DNA of 64,000 nucleotides, from assembly GCF_000208745.1 (NCBI RefSeq), contig NC_030857.1, forward strand, positions 16,448,950 to 16,512,949, given 5' to 3'. Below the pieces are notes generated by a model, which had not been told where the DNA came from, made no database searches, and worked only from the letters and a program-made list of their open reading frames with translations. Within the stretch, counting starts at the first letter, position 1, and the number at the start of each line of letters is the position of its first letter. Positions 45,960 to 58,355 of the stretch are shown piece by piece. Made by a program: the position numbers and the translations under genes. This stretch comes from Theobroma cacao (Eukaryota; Streptophyta; Magnoliopsida; Malvales; Malvaceae).

Positions 45960-46432
45960 ATGTTAAGGATGATAAACTGTTGCAGCTGCAGTGTTGTACT
46001 GCTTGACTTAGGACGATCATAGCTGACCATCTGATGCATTTTTTACTGTAGAATTTAATCGGAATCTAACAAGGGGGGAACTAACTGCTGAAATATTATC
46101 AAGTAGTTGCATAATATTGCTATTCTTGGCCTGTCTACTGATGATGGTCACAACCATGTTTTGTTGGTCTTTATATGAGACCATCACTATTCACCAACTA
46201 TGATGCTGCATCTTTTTTCTGCTATCAAAAGGCTCCTGATCTATAGAAACGATCAAAATAAAGAACTTGTATACTTGAAAAGCAAGCAAACTGTCTGGAT
46301 ACAGCTTTGTTATAATTGATCGATCAACCAATGAGGATAGCAAAGAACTTGCTCAGGAAGTTGCAAACAAAACATTGGATATTACTACAGAAAATCAAAT
46401 AGTATGGATAGCATTGGGTACAAGGAAAGGAA
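45960..46432. other. Convergent 3' untranslated regions, no gene
   Basis: The space between the stop codon of the tail-anchored protein (+) and the stop codon of OHP2 (-). It should hold both 3' UTRs. Confidence 0.6.
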
Positions 46433-48796
46433 TCAATCCAAATCTATAATCCCGAAATTTGAGAGCATGATCTTTACTTGATCAACAAAGTTCGAACCTG
46501 TTGCATACTCTGTTAGCATCCCAACAGCAAAGCCAAACATTGCCCACCTGCGATACCAACATCCCGAAAATCAGTCATCCTATCCTATGGTAAAGTATTT
46601 GCACGATAATTCCTGTACCCAACTCCAAGCAGCCAAGATAAGGATTTTACAGGTTAAATAAAAAAGAAAATTAATAACTCTTACTGAAACAGTCAAGCAT
46701 GTGTAACATTCAATTATGCTTATCCTAGTCAAAAGTAAGAGGCCTTCAAGTTTAAGAGTGCGTATGTGTCTAAATATCTCACAGGAAGCTATTTCGTGGT
46801 ATAAGTGGACATCGTGTAAAAAACAATATCAATGTGCCGGAAACTAAAAAGAAATAAAGTTTTGTTGTTAACCATGCGAGGTTTGATGAATTCATTCATG
46901 AAAGAATGCAGGTAAGAAATACTCATTCAAAGAGGGAGTAGCATGGTGTGAGCTTGCTACATACCATATTCCTTTAGTATAGGTTTAGGTCAAATATATA
47001 CATGACGTATAAGGAGGTCCATCATCTTCCAAATCTTTATATTGTGCTTACAAAATGGTGAATCTTAAAATTTAGATATGAAGATTTCTGGACATGGAGC
47101 CCATGGACACTAGAATGAAATACTCTCTCGACATCAAGCACAGTGCTCATAAGCTATTGCTAATCTGCTAAAGGCACTAGTGGACTGATAAGGTTTTGAG
47201 CTCAAATTTTATACTTGACCAAAATTATTTAAAAAAGCAATTAAAAAACAGTCACCGAGTATCACAGTCCCTTTCTATGCTTGCCAATAGTTGGGAGCCT
47301 AGTTCTATACCGGTCCAGTTCAAGGGCTTCAGGCAAATTGGCCAGTTCTTAAAATTTGATAAAAAGAATATGGTTGATGTCCTGAACACAAGTCCTCACA
47401 AGGACCGCTAAAAGAGGAATATGAACAGTCCCAGAAATAGCAGTCAATTATTTTAATGAAAATTTTCAAACAAATAAGGTATGAACATGAGATGTAAAAT
47501 AGCTTTGTTGGACTGTGGGTGGAACAGTGATTATTCCAACCATACGTTCCTCCAAGCCGAAACCAGTATTCCCCTCCGATACATTTAAAAACAAAGACTC
47601 TGGGCTAAATATTTGGATTGTCTACTTAAATTGAACCATGCCATAGCCTAGAAAGCATTGCTGGCATGAAATTGTTCAATTGTCAAACAATTCATATGTG
47701 AAAACACATGTCAGTACCAATATACTCATGAAGCTCACTGCTGAATGTATGGAATTTAAAAATGGGTGATGGACTGTTGAGTGATGAAGAAGCAGAAAGA
47801 ACTGTTTGAGTATCCTTGTCTTTCCTCTTTTCTATTTAGATAACACAAAACAATTAAAGAAAACACAACAACAAAATCAAAATTTGTGTTTACTTCTGGG
47901 GTTTTCTATGAATTTGTTTAAACTTTTCCACTGCTAACAGCAGCTTTGATTTGCTTATAATAAGACATGCTGTTATTGATTACGGCAGCGGTACAGAGAG
48001 TGGAGATGTAATCCTAACATTGTCTTCAACTACAAAAACTGTAAATAGAGATCACTGAGGCTAATTTACCCTGACAGAATTTCTGTCTCTACGAGCAATT
48101 AAGTAAGAATCAGATCTCCTTCTATTCATTTCGTTATTGGTTTCTCAATTGGCTCTACCTTGGAGTCCTTAGGTTCTGTATATTAACGACAACTTTCATA
48201 ATTCAGCATCATATCCATCAATGCAATCGTTCACTTCTTAATCAAGACAAGACAGTAACTTCATTTAACAAGATTCCTCAAAGCACCAAAACCCGCAAAA
48301 ACCCCATATAACCAAACTTATGATAAAAAAAAAAGAAAAGAAACAGAGGAGCATATTCCATTTACCTTCCATTAGCAATCTCATTCTTCCCAAGGAACCC
48401 AAAGAAAGGCCCTTGATTTGATTCCTCAAGCTTCTTCTGCTTAAAGTAGTCTTGCATCTCCTTTGCCTTCTGTCTCTGAAACTCCAAAGTGATCACATTC
48501 TGGTCACCAGCAGCTGCCACAGAAGCCGGCTTTGGCCGAGGCGAAGAAGAAGGAGGAGGTGTCGGCGGTTGTGATGGAGAAGGAGGAACTGGTTTCAAAG
48601 GAGGTGGTGGAGAAGGTGCCACAGGTCTTCTCAAAGGCCCTTCAGTCTGAGAACTCCTGATAGTCACAATATAAGGTTTGGCTGTCGTAGACAATCTACA
48701 ACAAGTGGAGGACGAGGAAGAAGAAGAAGAAGAAGAGGAAGATGGGGATGAAGGGTTTGGGATTTTGATACATGGGATTGAGGATGCCACAGACAT
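46433..48796 (-). CDS. OHP2: One-helix protein 2 (OHP2), chloroplast LHC-like protein
   Basis: Exons are 48366-48796 and 46433-46547, joined across a 1.8-kb GT-AG intron that splits an Arg codon, giving 181 residues. The N terminus (MSVASSIPCI, then a poly-Ser run) is a chloroplast transit peptide. It is followed by 'SSQTEGPLRRP', a Pro-rich linker, and the conserved 'VITLEFQRQKAKEMQDYFKQ' segment. The membrane helix contains the LHC motif ENxR in 'KNEIANGRWAMFGFAVGMLT' and ends in 'DQVKIMLSNFGIIDLD'. OHP2 sits in the thylakoid membrane, pairs with OHP1, and with HCF244 assists chlorophyll loading of D1 during PSII assembly and repair. A start 9 codons upstream (48823) is in frame, but MSVAS matches the family start. 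Confidence 0.96.
48701..48750. repeat. TCC/TCT (Ser) codon repeat in OHP2
   Basis: A run of about twelve Ser codons in the transit peptide region, seen on the plus strand as GAAGAAGAAGAAG. It is a length-variable coding microsatellite. Confidence 0.8.
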
Positions 48797-49387
48797 TTTC
48801 TCTTCCGTGTTGGTTTTCTGCAACTGTTTATTTGTGTGTGTGTGTTGTTTTAATGTTCTTTACAAGTTTAAGATTGTGTTAGAAATGGGGTGTGTGGATA
48901 AGGCGTGGCCAAGTTTCAACAGACACATGGCTCGAGAGTATAGTTGGTCTCCATGCTTTGTTGGCTAATTCGCTCCACTGCCTTCTTAAGCGCGTGAGAA
49001 ACACGTCATCCACAACTCACTTTCACCATGTCACTCGCTTCCTCTGCGGGTAGGCTGCTTTTTTTTTCTGTTTGAGTGTACAGAACATCATTGGTTTGGA
49101 TACTCATAACTTCCCTTGTTTTTTTTAATTTTAATTTCTCTATTTTCAGATTTTGGTAGCTGCAAAGAGAAATGAACAGCCGTCACGAATATTATGTAAT
49201 TTGATTAGTAATACGAAATTTTAATTTTAATACTATTTTAATATTAGATTGACAAAAATAATTTTAAAATAGTAAAAAATAACTAAAACACCCTTGATTA
49301 TAATTTAATAAAATTTTTAAAATCATTAAGTTTTGATAATGTTACTGTTAAATAATAATTTAGTACATTATTTTAAAATATAAAAAT
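48797..49387. other. OHP2 leader/promoter and AT-rich spacer
   Basis: It contains a short (TG)n run in the probable leader (48833-48845) and then AT-rich intergenic DNA. No gene was seen. Confidence 0.5.
48896..48902 (+). promoter_or_regulatory. I-box-like GATAAGG upstream of OHP2
   Basis: GGATAAGG lies about 100 bp upstream of the OHP2 start, and an ACGT core ('aaacacgtcatc') about 100 bp further. I-boxes and ACGT elements are typical of light-regulated photosynthesis promoters. Here they are only a motif match. Confidence 0.3.
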
Positions 49388-49938
49388 AAAATATTTTTAT
49401 TTTTTAAATTTTGATCGAAATTACAAAAAAAAAATCTATTAATTTTTAAAATGTAAATTCCGTTCCAATAATACAAACATTATCAACAAAAATAATCAAA
49501 AAACTAAAATATTTTTTTTTATTAATTTAAAAAATTATTAATATATTCTTTAAAAAAATAAAAAGCATCCAGAAAAGAGCACTAGATCAACGCTCCTAAG
49601 GGAAAGGAGCACTAGGTGCTCCCTTGAGAGCCTCAGTCAGGCTCCCCAGGGGAGCATCGATGCTCCTTAAGGAGCTCGATTTGGGGCCTTCCAAGGGGAG
49701 CACCAATGCTCTCCAATGGAGAGCTTTATATTTAATTAATAAAAATAATAGTAATTATAAAATTAATCAATGATAAAATTATTTTTTTATTCTTATCATG
49801 TCAAAAATATTAACATTGATTAACGACTCTACTTACGTATCTAGTAAAAAAAATTTTTTTAAGATGAAATATTTATTTTAAAAATTAATAAATTTTTATA
49901 TAATTTTAATTAAAACTTAAAAGATAAGGGTATTTTAC
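49388..49938. mobile_element. Fold-back TIR element, family A, copy 3
   Basis: The left arm 'ttaaattttgatcgaaattac' pairs with the right-hand 'ttttaattaaaacttaaaa...gggtattttactca'. The core (49563-49730) is packed with GAGCRC/GYGCTC units. Limits are approximate. Confidence 0.65.
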
Positions 49939-50082
49939 TCAAAATATTAATATTATTTTTATTTTCTTTTCTTTTTACATTTTTGCTATTTTCATTTTTT
50001 CTTTTTTCTCTTTTAATTTCTTTTTTATTAAGATATTATTAATTTAATAATTATTAATATTTATTTTTAATATAATAATTTA

Positions 50083-50773
50083 TACGATAAAATAACCAGA
50101 CACTTTTAACTTTTGATCAAAATTACACAAAAGTTCATTAGTTTGAAAAGTAAACACTCTGTCTCAAAAAAATGTCTATTACTAAACAAATAAATCCAAC
50201 CGTTACTCAACTTTTAAAATTTTCATTAATTTGTTAATGTGACAATATTTTTTAGATAATTTGATCCTCGAGTATGTCAAAAATTATATATTATATAAGC
50301 TTTTATTTTTCATCTTTAAGTTTTTTTCTTTCTTTAAAAAGAATTTTACCTTCGTTTCCAACTAGATTCACCGAATCTAGCACGCTCCCTGTTGAGGGAG
50401 CTTAGGGGAGCACCAAAGCTCTCCGCTGAGGGAATGCCCAGCTCCCCTCAAAAGAGGCCAGATCTAGCACTCAAGATCGCACAAGATCTGGCGTTCCAGA
50501 TCGCGCACTCTAGATCGCGCTAGATCTAGCATTCCTTGGCATCAAAGAGTACCAAACTTAGCCACAGATGACCGACCAATGTAAAAGGACGTCGTCTACT
50601 AACCAATGTCTGAAAACAAAGAAAAATTGAAAGAAAGAGGAAAAAGTGTTTTAATTTTTTTTCATTTTTTTCTTAACAATGTTAAGACTATGAGAGGGAA
50701 TGTCTATTTTTCAAACCAATGAACTTTTATTTAATTTTGATCAGAACTTAAAAATGTATAGATATTTTACCCT
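50083..50773. mobile_element. Fold-back TIR element, family A, copy 4
   Basis: The left arm 'aacttttgatcaaaattaca' pairs with the right arm 'ttaattttgatcagaacttaaa', ending 'gatattttaccct'. The core (50370-50550) contains 'ggagcttaggggagcacc' and then several GATCTAG/GATCGCG repeats not seen in the other copies. Confidence 0.75.
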
Positions 50774-51720
50774 ATTTTATATGATAAGAGTTAATAATTT
50801 CACATGATAAACAAGATTATTTTTATCTATAATTATTTAAACTCTTTCATAAAACTTGAAACAATTACTATCAAGGGACCTGTCAATGAACGGTTAATCT
50901 TAAAAATGACTACTCCTTTTATTAAAAAATGAACCAAACGAGATAATGAAAGAGATCTTAACTTTTTCCTCCCGACCAAACATACCTTTAAAGCTAATCC
51001 CACCATAAGAAAGCCCATATTTTGCACTTGATGATTCAGAGAACTACTAAACATTTACATTTCACAGTCCATCCACTTATTAAACGAAAGCAAAAGTAGA
51101 GTTGAAGAGCACAAGGTAAAAGAATGAGGGTCAAGCAAACATGACCCCTTTTGCTCATTAAAGTGAAACAAAGATATTCAACATCAAACCTAGTTTCAGC
51201 AAAACAGAAAGCTTGCTGTCAGATTTATTCATGCTAAATCAAATATAAGGGCATTAGATCTTCATTGAAATCTTACAAGGCCTCCATTTTTACCAAACTT
51301 TGCTGTCATAAAGCCAATAGTACAATGTTTCTAAGCAGGACAAGCACAGCACAAACATCCTTTCTAACTACATATGAATATGATTGAGCTGAAAAAAATA
51401 TAACACATTAATTACCATGGAAATAATGAACAACAAAGTCATGCAACAAGAACAATAATAATAATAATATAAGAAAACAAAGTGCGGCCCAGGATGACAA
51501 AATTGAAATCTCAAATTAAATATTAAATATAGACACAAAAGATCAGTCCAACTAAGGTGGCCACAAGGATAGATAGCTCCTCTCTATTGGTGCTTTTCAT
51601 TTAGAATCAAAAATCTTGCTTCTTCTTTGCCCACAAATCAATTGAGCATTTCCAACATATCACAATCTCTGTTAGCAGCGATTTACCTTATGCATCATTC
51701 AACTCAACATAATGGCCAAA
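50774..51720. other. 3' flank of the CaaX gene, no further gene
   Basis: AT-rich. The right part (51100-51720) is probably the 3' untranslated region of the minus-strand gene ending at 51721. Confidence 0.5.
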
Positions 51721-54700
51721 CTACATAATCGTACATGAACATGTTCTTTCGCTTCCACTGTCAAATTCATCGTCTGATCCACCTGTTTCACTGCCATTTG
51801 ATAAATGTAGAATATCAGAAAGAGAGTACAAGGTAATTCTTTCAAAAAATAAAGTACCAGGTAATTTGAATATTAAAAAAAATGATGAATAAACAAGCAA
51901 GGAGAATATATGAACAGGTTAAATATATATACACAAGGAACATAGGATCTTCACCGTCTGAAAACAGATGCTCATGCTAGGGAATTACTGCAAACCACAC
52001 AAATGGATTCAATTCAGTATATTTAACGATTTTGGCATATGGAACCACATTCAAATAGGAAACTGATTAGGTAGCCCATGCCGATGGCATAGAATGCAGA
52101 CCTATCTGTTGACACAATAAATGAAAATAAAAAATAAAGGATGGAAGATAACCCCTAAATGGTGATTTGTTGTTATATAAGCATATGATATGACCATTCT
52201 ACAAAACTCGTGAACCAAAAAACAAAAACACATATTTGACTAATTATGTAGATGGGATCTTATTGACAAGCTAATCAAACAAATAAAAATACAAGGTATA
52301 ATGCTTGAAAAAACTCCTGAACTATTCAATAAAATACAAATAAACCCTTATGCTTTTATTACGTTAAATCAAACCCCTATATTTTTATTTTGGATCAAAA
52401 CTAATAATTGACTTAATCAAAATATCACTTGTGAAAGGTAAAAATACCACATTTTTATGTAATTATGTCACATCAACGGCCACATCATCTTCCATTATAA
52501 CATGTCAACATGCAACGTCAATACCACATAATATAGAATAACAAATAACATTTTAACTAAATAAACCATTAATCACAAGAATTTATTTGGTTCAAAATAA
52601 AAGTATAAGAACTTGATTAAACGCAATAAAAAAATTAAGAGCTTATTAGAATTTTCCTAAATATTTTAAAGACTTTTTAAAATATTATGCCAAAAAATAA
52701 GCACAAAAACATCTCTTAGGGTAAACACTCCTTAAATTTTCCATTCAGTTTTCTATACAAAGTCAAAGCCTTCTTTTTTCCCCTAAAGAAAAAGAGAAAA
52801 GAGGTGTGGGTTATAAGAAAACAAGGACTCATATCAACCAAGAACTTAAATATAAGTTTGCGTGCAACACCAAAAGGTAAGAGCAAAAAACAAAGAATTA
52901 ATCAAAAAAAAAAAATCACCCCTTGATATTAGCAGGGAAGAGAGTGAAGAAAGCCATTGTGTTCAATGATAATTTATGTAAGTTTCACATTGAAAATAAA
53001 TGCTAAGTGATAATAAAAATTATATGCTAGAAATGAGGGAAAGAACTTAAATTAAATTTTCAAGCCTTCTAACTAATAAACCTATTAATGAGTAAGTCAG
53101 TGACTACAACACCTTTGAGTTAAGTGAGGTAGCACAAAGGGGCAAAATGCATAAAAAGTTATATATTAAATTATTCTAGCTAATTATATTTTACTAAAGG
53201 GTCAAAAAATGCATAAAAAGTAATACATTAAATCATTCTAGCTAATTATATTTTACTAGTGTGTATCCTTAAAACAACAGTGCAATCTATAAGGGGAAGT
53301 TTCAGCACAGAACACAGGCATGTTTTGCAGCAAGATTGCTATTATTTGCATTTATGTTGTGGAGGGTCCAGTCCTTGTTCAAAATGATAGCTCCCTTATT
53401 TCAGTTATATGATGCGCAACACAAATTTTAGCCATCACTCTAACGACCAGCAAGCAATGTTCCACCACTCATATACCACAACAGATTGAACAGCCTAAAG
53501 GAGTCAAAGAAGAATGCCTCCATGCACAGCAAACAGAGAGCTCCAAAATGTAACTAAAGTTGAATCTCTACCAACCGAACACCCATTGTATGGATGAGAA
53601 TAAGAAAATCAGCTGTCCCATTTAGTTGCTTTTTGATATGTTGACATGATGATCAAGTAAAAATTTATATAAAAATAACATACTTCTTAAATCCTAAAAA
53701 AAATAGATAAATTTGAAAATAACATAAAAATGGTGGGAAAAGTTATAAACTTTTAAAAATTGAGTTCACTTTTCAAGATCCATATTAAATCAGGTGTCTT
53801 CTCTACAAATGGAGCTGACATATTAGCTACCCATGTGAAATAAATACATTCAAGAATTCTTTTTTTCATAGAGCAATCACTACCCTATCTCAGTGATCTG
53901 AAGGAGAAACCCAATTTCAAGTTTTCAACCCTGACTACATGTGCTTCTACACTTCTAAGAAGTAAATACCACATATTTTCCTATGGTTACTATTCATTGA
54001 GTAAAACAATGGATAAGAATAAGACTGCACCAACCCATTTTGATTTTCAGCACAAATTGCAATCGGATCAACCGAACTTACAGAAAACCTTTAGTAAGCA
54101 AGGAAACGTATTATTTGAAATCAGAATATTTTCACAACCTGTAGGGACGAGGGTCCAGAGATTTATAGAGGATGCCATTCAGTAATGCCAAAACACCTTT
54201 ATATAACTAGCTTTAAAAAAATTAAAAAAGAACAGAAGAAAGAAATAGAGAAAGTATGACAAGCTTAGAGGTAATTGCTGGACAGTTAAATTACTTTTCA
54301 GTTCATGATGCACATAAACTAAGACACAAACAGCATATGACAACAGCATTTACACAAACTTAAATATTTTTCACAATTGTACCGCATTGCTCATAAAATT
54401 TTAATTTAGGGCAGATATTTCTCATACCTGGGCTCAAATTCCTTGATTTCAGCAAGCTCACTACCACAAGCATCTGTCCACTGCACCTTTCTTCGTTCTG
54501 TGTGACTAGGGATATCACCATCCTTCTCCCCTGATGCCTCACGGTCATTAACATCCTCAAGAGGAACTGGAGTACTATTTGATGGCTTCTTCAAACTACT
54601 TTTAAGAGCAACCTTTCTTGCATTACTATTGCCATCTTCAAGATGAGATGTGTGATCATTACTCTTATCTGAATCAAGTGGCCCTGGCAAGACATCCTGC

Positions 54701-54981
54701 TGTTGAACAGGGCCAACTTTTAAAGGAGATGGGGTATCAAGCCCTGCGGAAGTGCGACCAAAGCAGACAAAAGAGGCGCACCCGCGGGAGAGCCGGTTCT
54801 TGATGGAAGCCAGCTGGAGGTCAGGATCAGGTTCTTGGTCCACCAACTGGTAATGGTTCCACGGCGAAACTCTCATGGGCCTGTCCTCGTGCTTCTGACC
54901 CAAGAGAAGAAGGGTCAAGCCCTTGCTATACCCGGATGCTGAAGAAGAGAAGAACCCTCCTCCTTCTACTGTCAATAACAT
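51721..54981 (-). CDS. Plant-specific protein with C-terminal CaaX prenylation box, 2 exons
   Basis: Exons are 54428-54981 and 51721-51790 around a 2.6-kb GT-AG intron, giving 207 residues. It begins MLLTVEGGGFFSSSASGYSK and continues with the conserved blocks 'MRVSPWNHYQLVDQEPDPDL', 'SRGCASFVCFGRTSAGLDTP', 'VALKSSLKKPS' and 'RRKVQWTDACGSELAEIKEF'. The last exon adds 'SETGGSDDEFDSGSERTCSC' and ends CTIM. That C-a-a-M tail predicts farnesylation of Cys204, and Cys202 could be palmitoylated. The frame without this splice would read RYEKYLP and lose the box, so the 23-residue last exon decides membrane targeting. I recognise it as a conserved plant protein of unknown function, not a named enzyme. 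A donor-like site at 55670 ('cacttacctgat' region) suggests a leader intron. Confidence 0.88.
52295..52691. mobile_element. TIR element, family B, inside the CaaX gene intron
   Basis: The left end GGTATAATGCTTGAAAAAAC and the complement of the right end (GGCATAATATTTTAAAAAG) form a terminal inverted repeat. Subterminal 'ttattacgttaaatcaaa' pairs with 'cttgattaaacgcaataaa'. The centre contains several CATGTCA/TGACATG-type motifs. It has no coding capacity. Confidence 0.8.
53140..53260. repeat. About 60-bp tandem duplication in the intron
   Basis: 'gcataaaaagt.at.cattaaat.attctagctaatt' occurs twice in direct tandem with a few mismatches. Confidence 0.85.
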
Positions 54982-56423
54982 CAGTTCTTCTCATCTGGGG
55001 CACCGAGACAACACTTTATTTTTTTATCTTTTCAACTCCCCTCCAGTGAACAAACTGAACCAAACTACCCCCAACTCCTTCATCCACCCATATCTCACAG
55101 TCAGTGAAGTTTCCAAAACTTCCCAAATAACCAAATTTAACAATCAATGAAAGCTCTTAAATAAACTTTAATAGTTACTAATGAAATGCAATCCTAGGTA
55201 ACCAAAATTTATTGCAGACATAACTATTGAGTTCCCCAAAACTGTAATAATTATCAACATGTTTATCCCCTCATTAAAAATTTAACAACCACACATAATT
55301 AAGATCTATAAAATTATTATTTAATTAATTAACATTAATTTTTTTTAATTTTAAATTCAAAAATTACAAAATCAAGAAAGAAAGCAACATCATTCAATAA
55401 ATATACAGAAAGTCTTAAGAGTATCAACGCTAATAAAAACTAAATTAATTTAAGAGTCATTTAAGATCTGTCTACTTTTTAACATAACAAGGACCAGCTC
55501 ATAACAATGCTCTGTTTGATTGAAATGAAAAAAAAAAAAAAAACGGAACAGACAAAACTAGCAGCGAACAGTTCAAATTCAAAAATCTTTGTTTCCATTT
55601 CCTGTTATTTTCTCGGGAAACAAACAGGAAAATTCAGATTAAAAAAAAGAGGCAAGTGAGAATTTACCTGATGGCGATGAAACGGATCTGAAGAGTAGGA
55701 AAAAAAGCCGTGAACTAAATAGGCGGCGGCGCCCGCATGTTCGATCGCGCCTAAACGTACTAATAAATCGGCGAGGAATTGGAAAATTGGAGAGGGGGGA
55801 AATTTAGAAGCATAAACGATAAAAAAAAAATCTTAGAGTGAGGGGGGAAAATAAAAAGAATGCGTTAACATCTGGTTGGAATTATTTAAAGTGAAGGATA
55901 GGGATAGATGACATCCATGGCGCATGATAGCGATGGGGTCCTCTATTTCCCTTTTTATTTTTTTATTTTTTTTGGTTTTCTCAAAAATAAAAAAATAATA
56001 TATATATATAAGCTTTACAAAGAAAAGTAAGATGTGCTGTGAAGTTGTGTGTGTGTTGGGAAGGTAATTACATAAAGAGGAAAGCCTGCTTTTGTTTGCT
56101 TGCTTCTGGTTTTTGCATCTCAGTTTTAATTAAAAATATATTTATATTTATTAATTAATCTTAAATCTCTTTTTACTCTTTCTAGAAGTGCTAAAAACAT
56201 TAATTAATTTAAACTGTATGTGTATGTACTTGTTTCATCCCTTTCTAGAACTATAAAAGACACCAACTTTGACAAAAGAGAAAACAAACAATTTAGCTCA
56301 TTATTATTAACATCATTTTAATTCCTTCATTATTTCTTTCTCAATTATGATTAAATAAGAAAAAAAAAAAAGGAATTTGAATCCTTTTCAATATTATTTA
56401 TTTTCTTTGCTTAATTAAAAAAA
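54982..56423. other. Leader/promoter of the CaaX gene and spacer
   Basis: It probably holds a leader intron (donor at about 55670 on the minus strand, acceptor near 54990) and the promoter around 55700-55900. The rest is AT-rich with no other gene. Confidence 0.4.
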
Positions 56424-56882
56424 AGTATAATATCTAAAAAACTCTACACTATTAAAAAAATTTTAAATAAGTCTTTATACTTTTATTAAACTTTTATTTT
56501 GAGCCAAACAAGTTTTCATATTTTTATTTTGAATCAAATAAACTTTTATCACTAATGATAAACTTAGTCAAAATATTATTTTTTATTTTATATCACATGA
56601 TACTGATATGACATGTCAATATATCATAATAAATAATAACATAGCATGTTGATATCACATGATAACATAGTCATATCATATTTTTTACCCTTCACATCAG
56701 TGTCATATGAGTACAATATAACAAATAAACATTTTGACTAATGACAATTAGTAAATCAATACTTATAAAGGCTTATTTGATCCGAAAATAAAAATATAGG
56801 CTTTGATTAAACGTAATAAAAAATACAAATTTATTTAAATTTTCTTAAATAATTTAAGGATTTTTTTTTTTTTGTATTATGC
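56424..56882. mobile_element. TIR element, family B, copy 2
   Basis: It begins 'agtataatatctaaaaaactc' and ends 'gtattatgc'. It carries the family's 'cttttattttgagccaaaca' and 'tttgattaaacgtaataaaa' subterminal blocks and central 'gatatcacatgata' motifs. Confidence 0.75.
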
Positions 56883-57444
56883 TTTTAAAAGATAACTTAA
56901 CTTCATGTAAAATAAAAGGCTAAAATAATAAGTTAAAAGAAGCAGTAAGAGTATAAAATCTGTAAATCCAGTTGGGCTTAGAGAAAGAAAGCTAAGATGG
57001 CAAATTTTGAAGAGGAAGAAAACAAGAATTGGAATGAAAAGAAAAGAAAAAGAAAGAGAGAAAAGTTGAAGAATGGCCATGTATTGCCTGCCATTAAAAT
57101 GAATGATCTAATAAGGTGGCAGAAGGACCACCAAACCTTTTTAGGAAGGTAGCTTGTAAATTGCAATGAAAGGGAAGTGTATGTGAGTGAGTGCTCAAAG
57201 CAGATAATGGTGAGGAGGATTAAGCCACTAAATCTTCATCTCAATGCTTTAGTCAATCATTCTTTTCTTTTCCTTTTTTAAGCCCATTTTTGGCTGCATA
57301 TATTCCCACACTAATATCTGGCCATTATTCTTACTTCTACTCATATTCCCCTCTCTCTTTCTCTTACCAAGAAAAAAACAAAATATATAAACATGAAAGA
57401 CATATATGTAAATTTTTATAAAATAAAATAAAAATGACATAATG
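56883..57444. other. Intergenic, no gene seen
   Basis: A/G-rich on the plus strand. Open frames on the minus strand are Phe/Leu/Ser-rich low complexity without a motif. Confidence 0.5.
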
Positions 57445-57836
57445 TAAATTATTTTTATTGCGTTCAATCAAATTTTTATATTTTTATTTTGAGTCATATA
57501 AAATCTTTAGGACTAATGGTTGACTAATTTTTATTCACCAAAATACCACTTGTTATTTTGTACTCACGTGCTATTGATATAGCATCAATGTGGATGGTGA
57601 AAAATACTACATGATCATGTTATATTATCATCAATTATATTATATCAACATACTACGTCAGTATCAATTATGATATTTCAACATGTCACATCAACACCAA
57701 GTAGTTTAAAATGACAAGTGGTATTTTAACTAAATCAACGATTAATCATAAAGGTTAATTTGGTTCAAAATAAAAATACAAAGATTTATTTGAATTTTTC
57801 TAAATAGTTTAAGAATTTTTTTAGGTTTTACGCTCC
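57445..57836. mobile_element. TIR element, family B, copy 3
   Basis: It contains 'ttattgcgttcaatcaaatt', 'tattttgagtcatataaaat' and the matching inverted 'ttggttcaaaataaaaatac', ending near 'gttttacgctcc'. Its ends are worn, so the limits are approximate. Confidence 0.65.
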
Positions 57837-57920
57837 AAAAAAATGTGTGTGATTATTGAAGCTGTTATAAAATTTTCAATCTCTTTACCATTTCTTGGCC
57901 CTCATAGTTTATAAATTTTT

Positions 57921-58355
57921 GGCATAATTTTTAAAAAATTATCTTAAACTATTTAAGAAAATTTAAATAAAATTTTATTCTTCTATTACGTTCAATCAAG
58001 TAATTATATTTTTATTTTAAATCAAATAAATCTTTATAACTAATAATGACTAACTGCAATTAATCAAAATGTCATTTATCAATTTATACACCCTGCACGT
58101 GACGTTGAGGTGAAAGGTGAAAATGTGATATGACCATGTCATCGTATCTCGTCATTATTTATTATGACATATAAATATATCACGTCAACATTACGTTTTA
58201 TAAAATAACATGTGATATTTTAATTAAAAATAATTAATCAACTGTTAATTATAAAAACTTAATTGATTTAAAATGAAAATATAAAAAGTTAATCGAATGA
58301 AATAAAAAAAATTAAAATTTGTTTGAATTTTTCTTAATAAATGAAGTACTATGTC
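57921..58355. mobile_element. TIR element, family B, copy 4
   Basis: It starts GGCATAATTTTTAAAAAATT and contains 'ctattacgttcaatcaag' and the inverted 'aatcgaatgaaataaaaa'. It ends near 'agtactatgtc'. It lies only about 85 bp from copy 3. Confidence 0.7.

Noticed and set aside
48797..48823. Upstream in-frame ATG of OHP2 (adds MQKTNTEEK)
   Set aside because: The known OHP2 N terminus begins MSVAS; the extension would put charged residues before the transit peptide.
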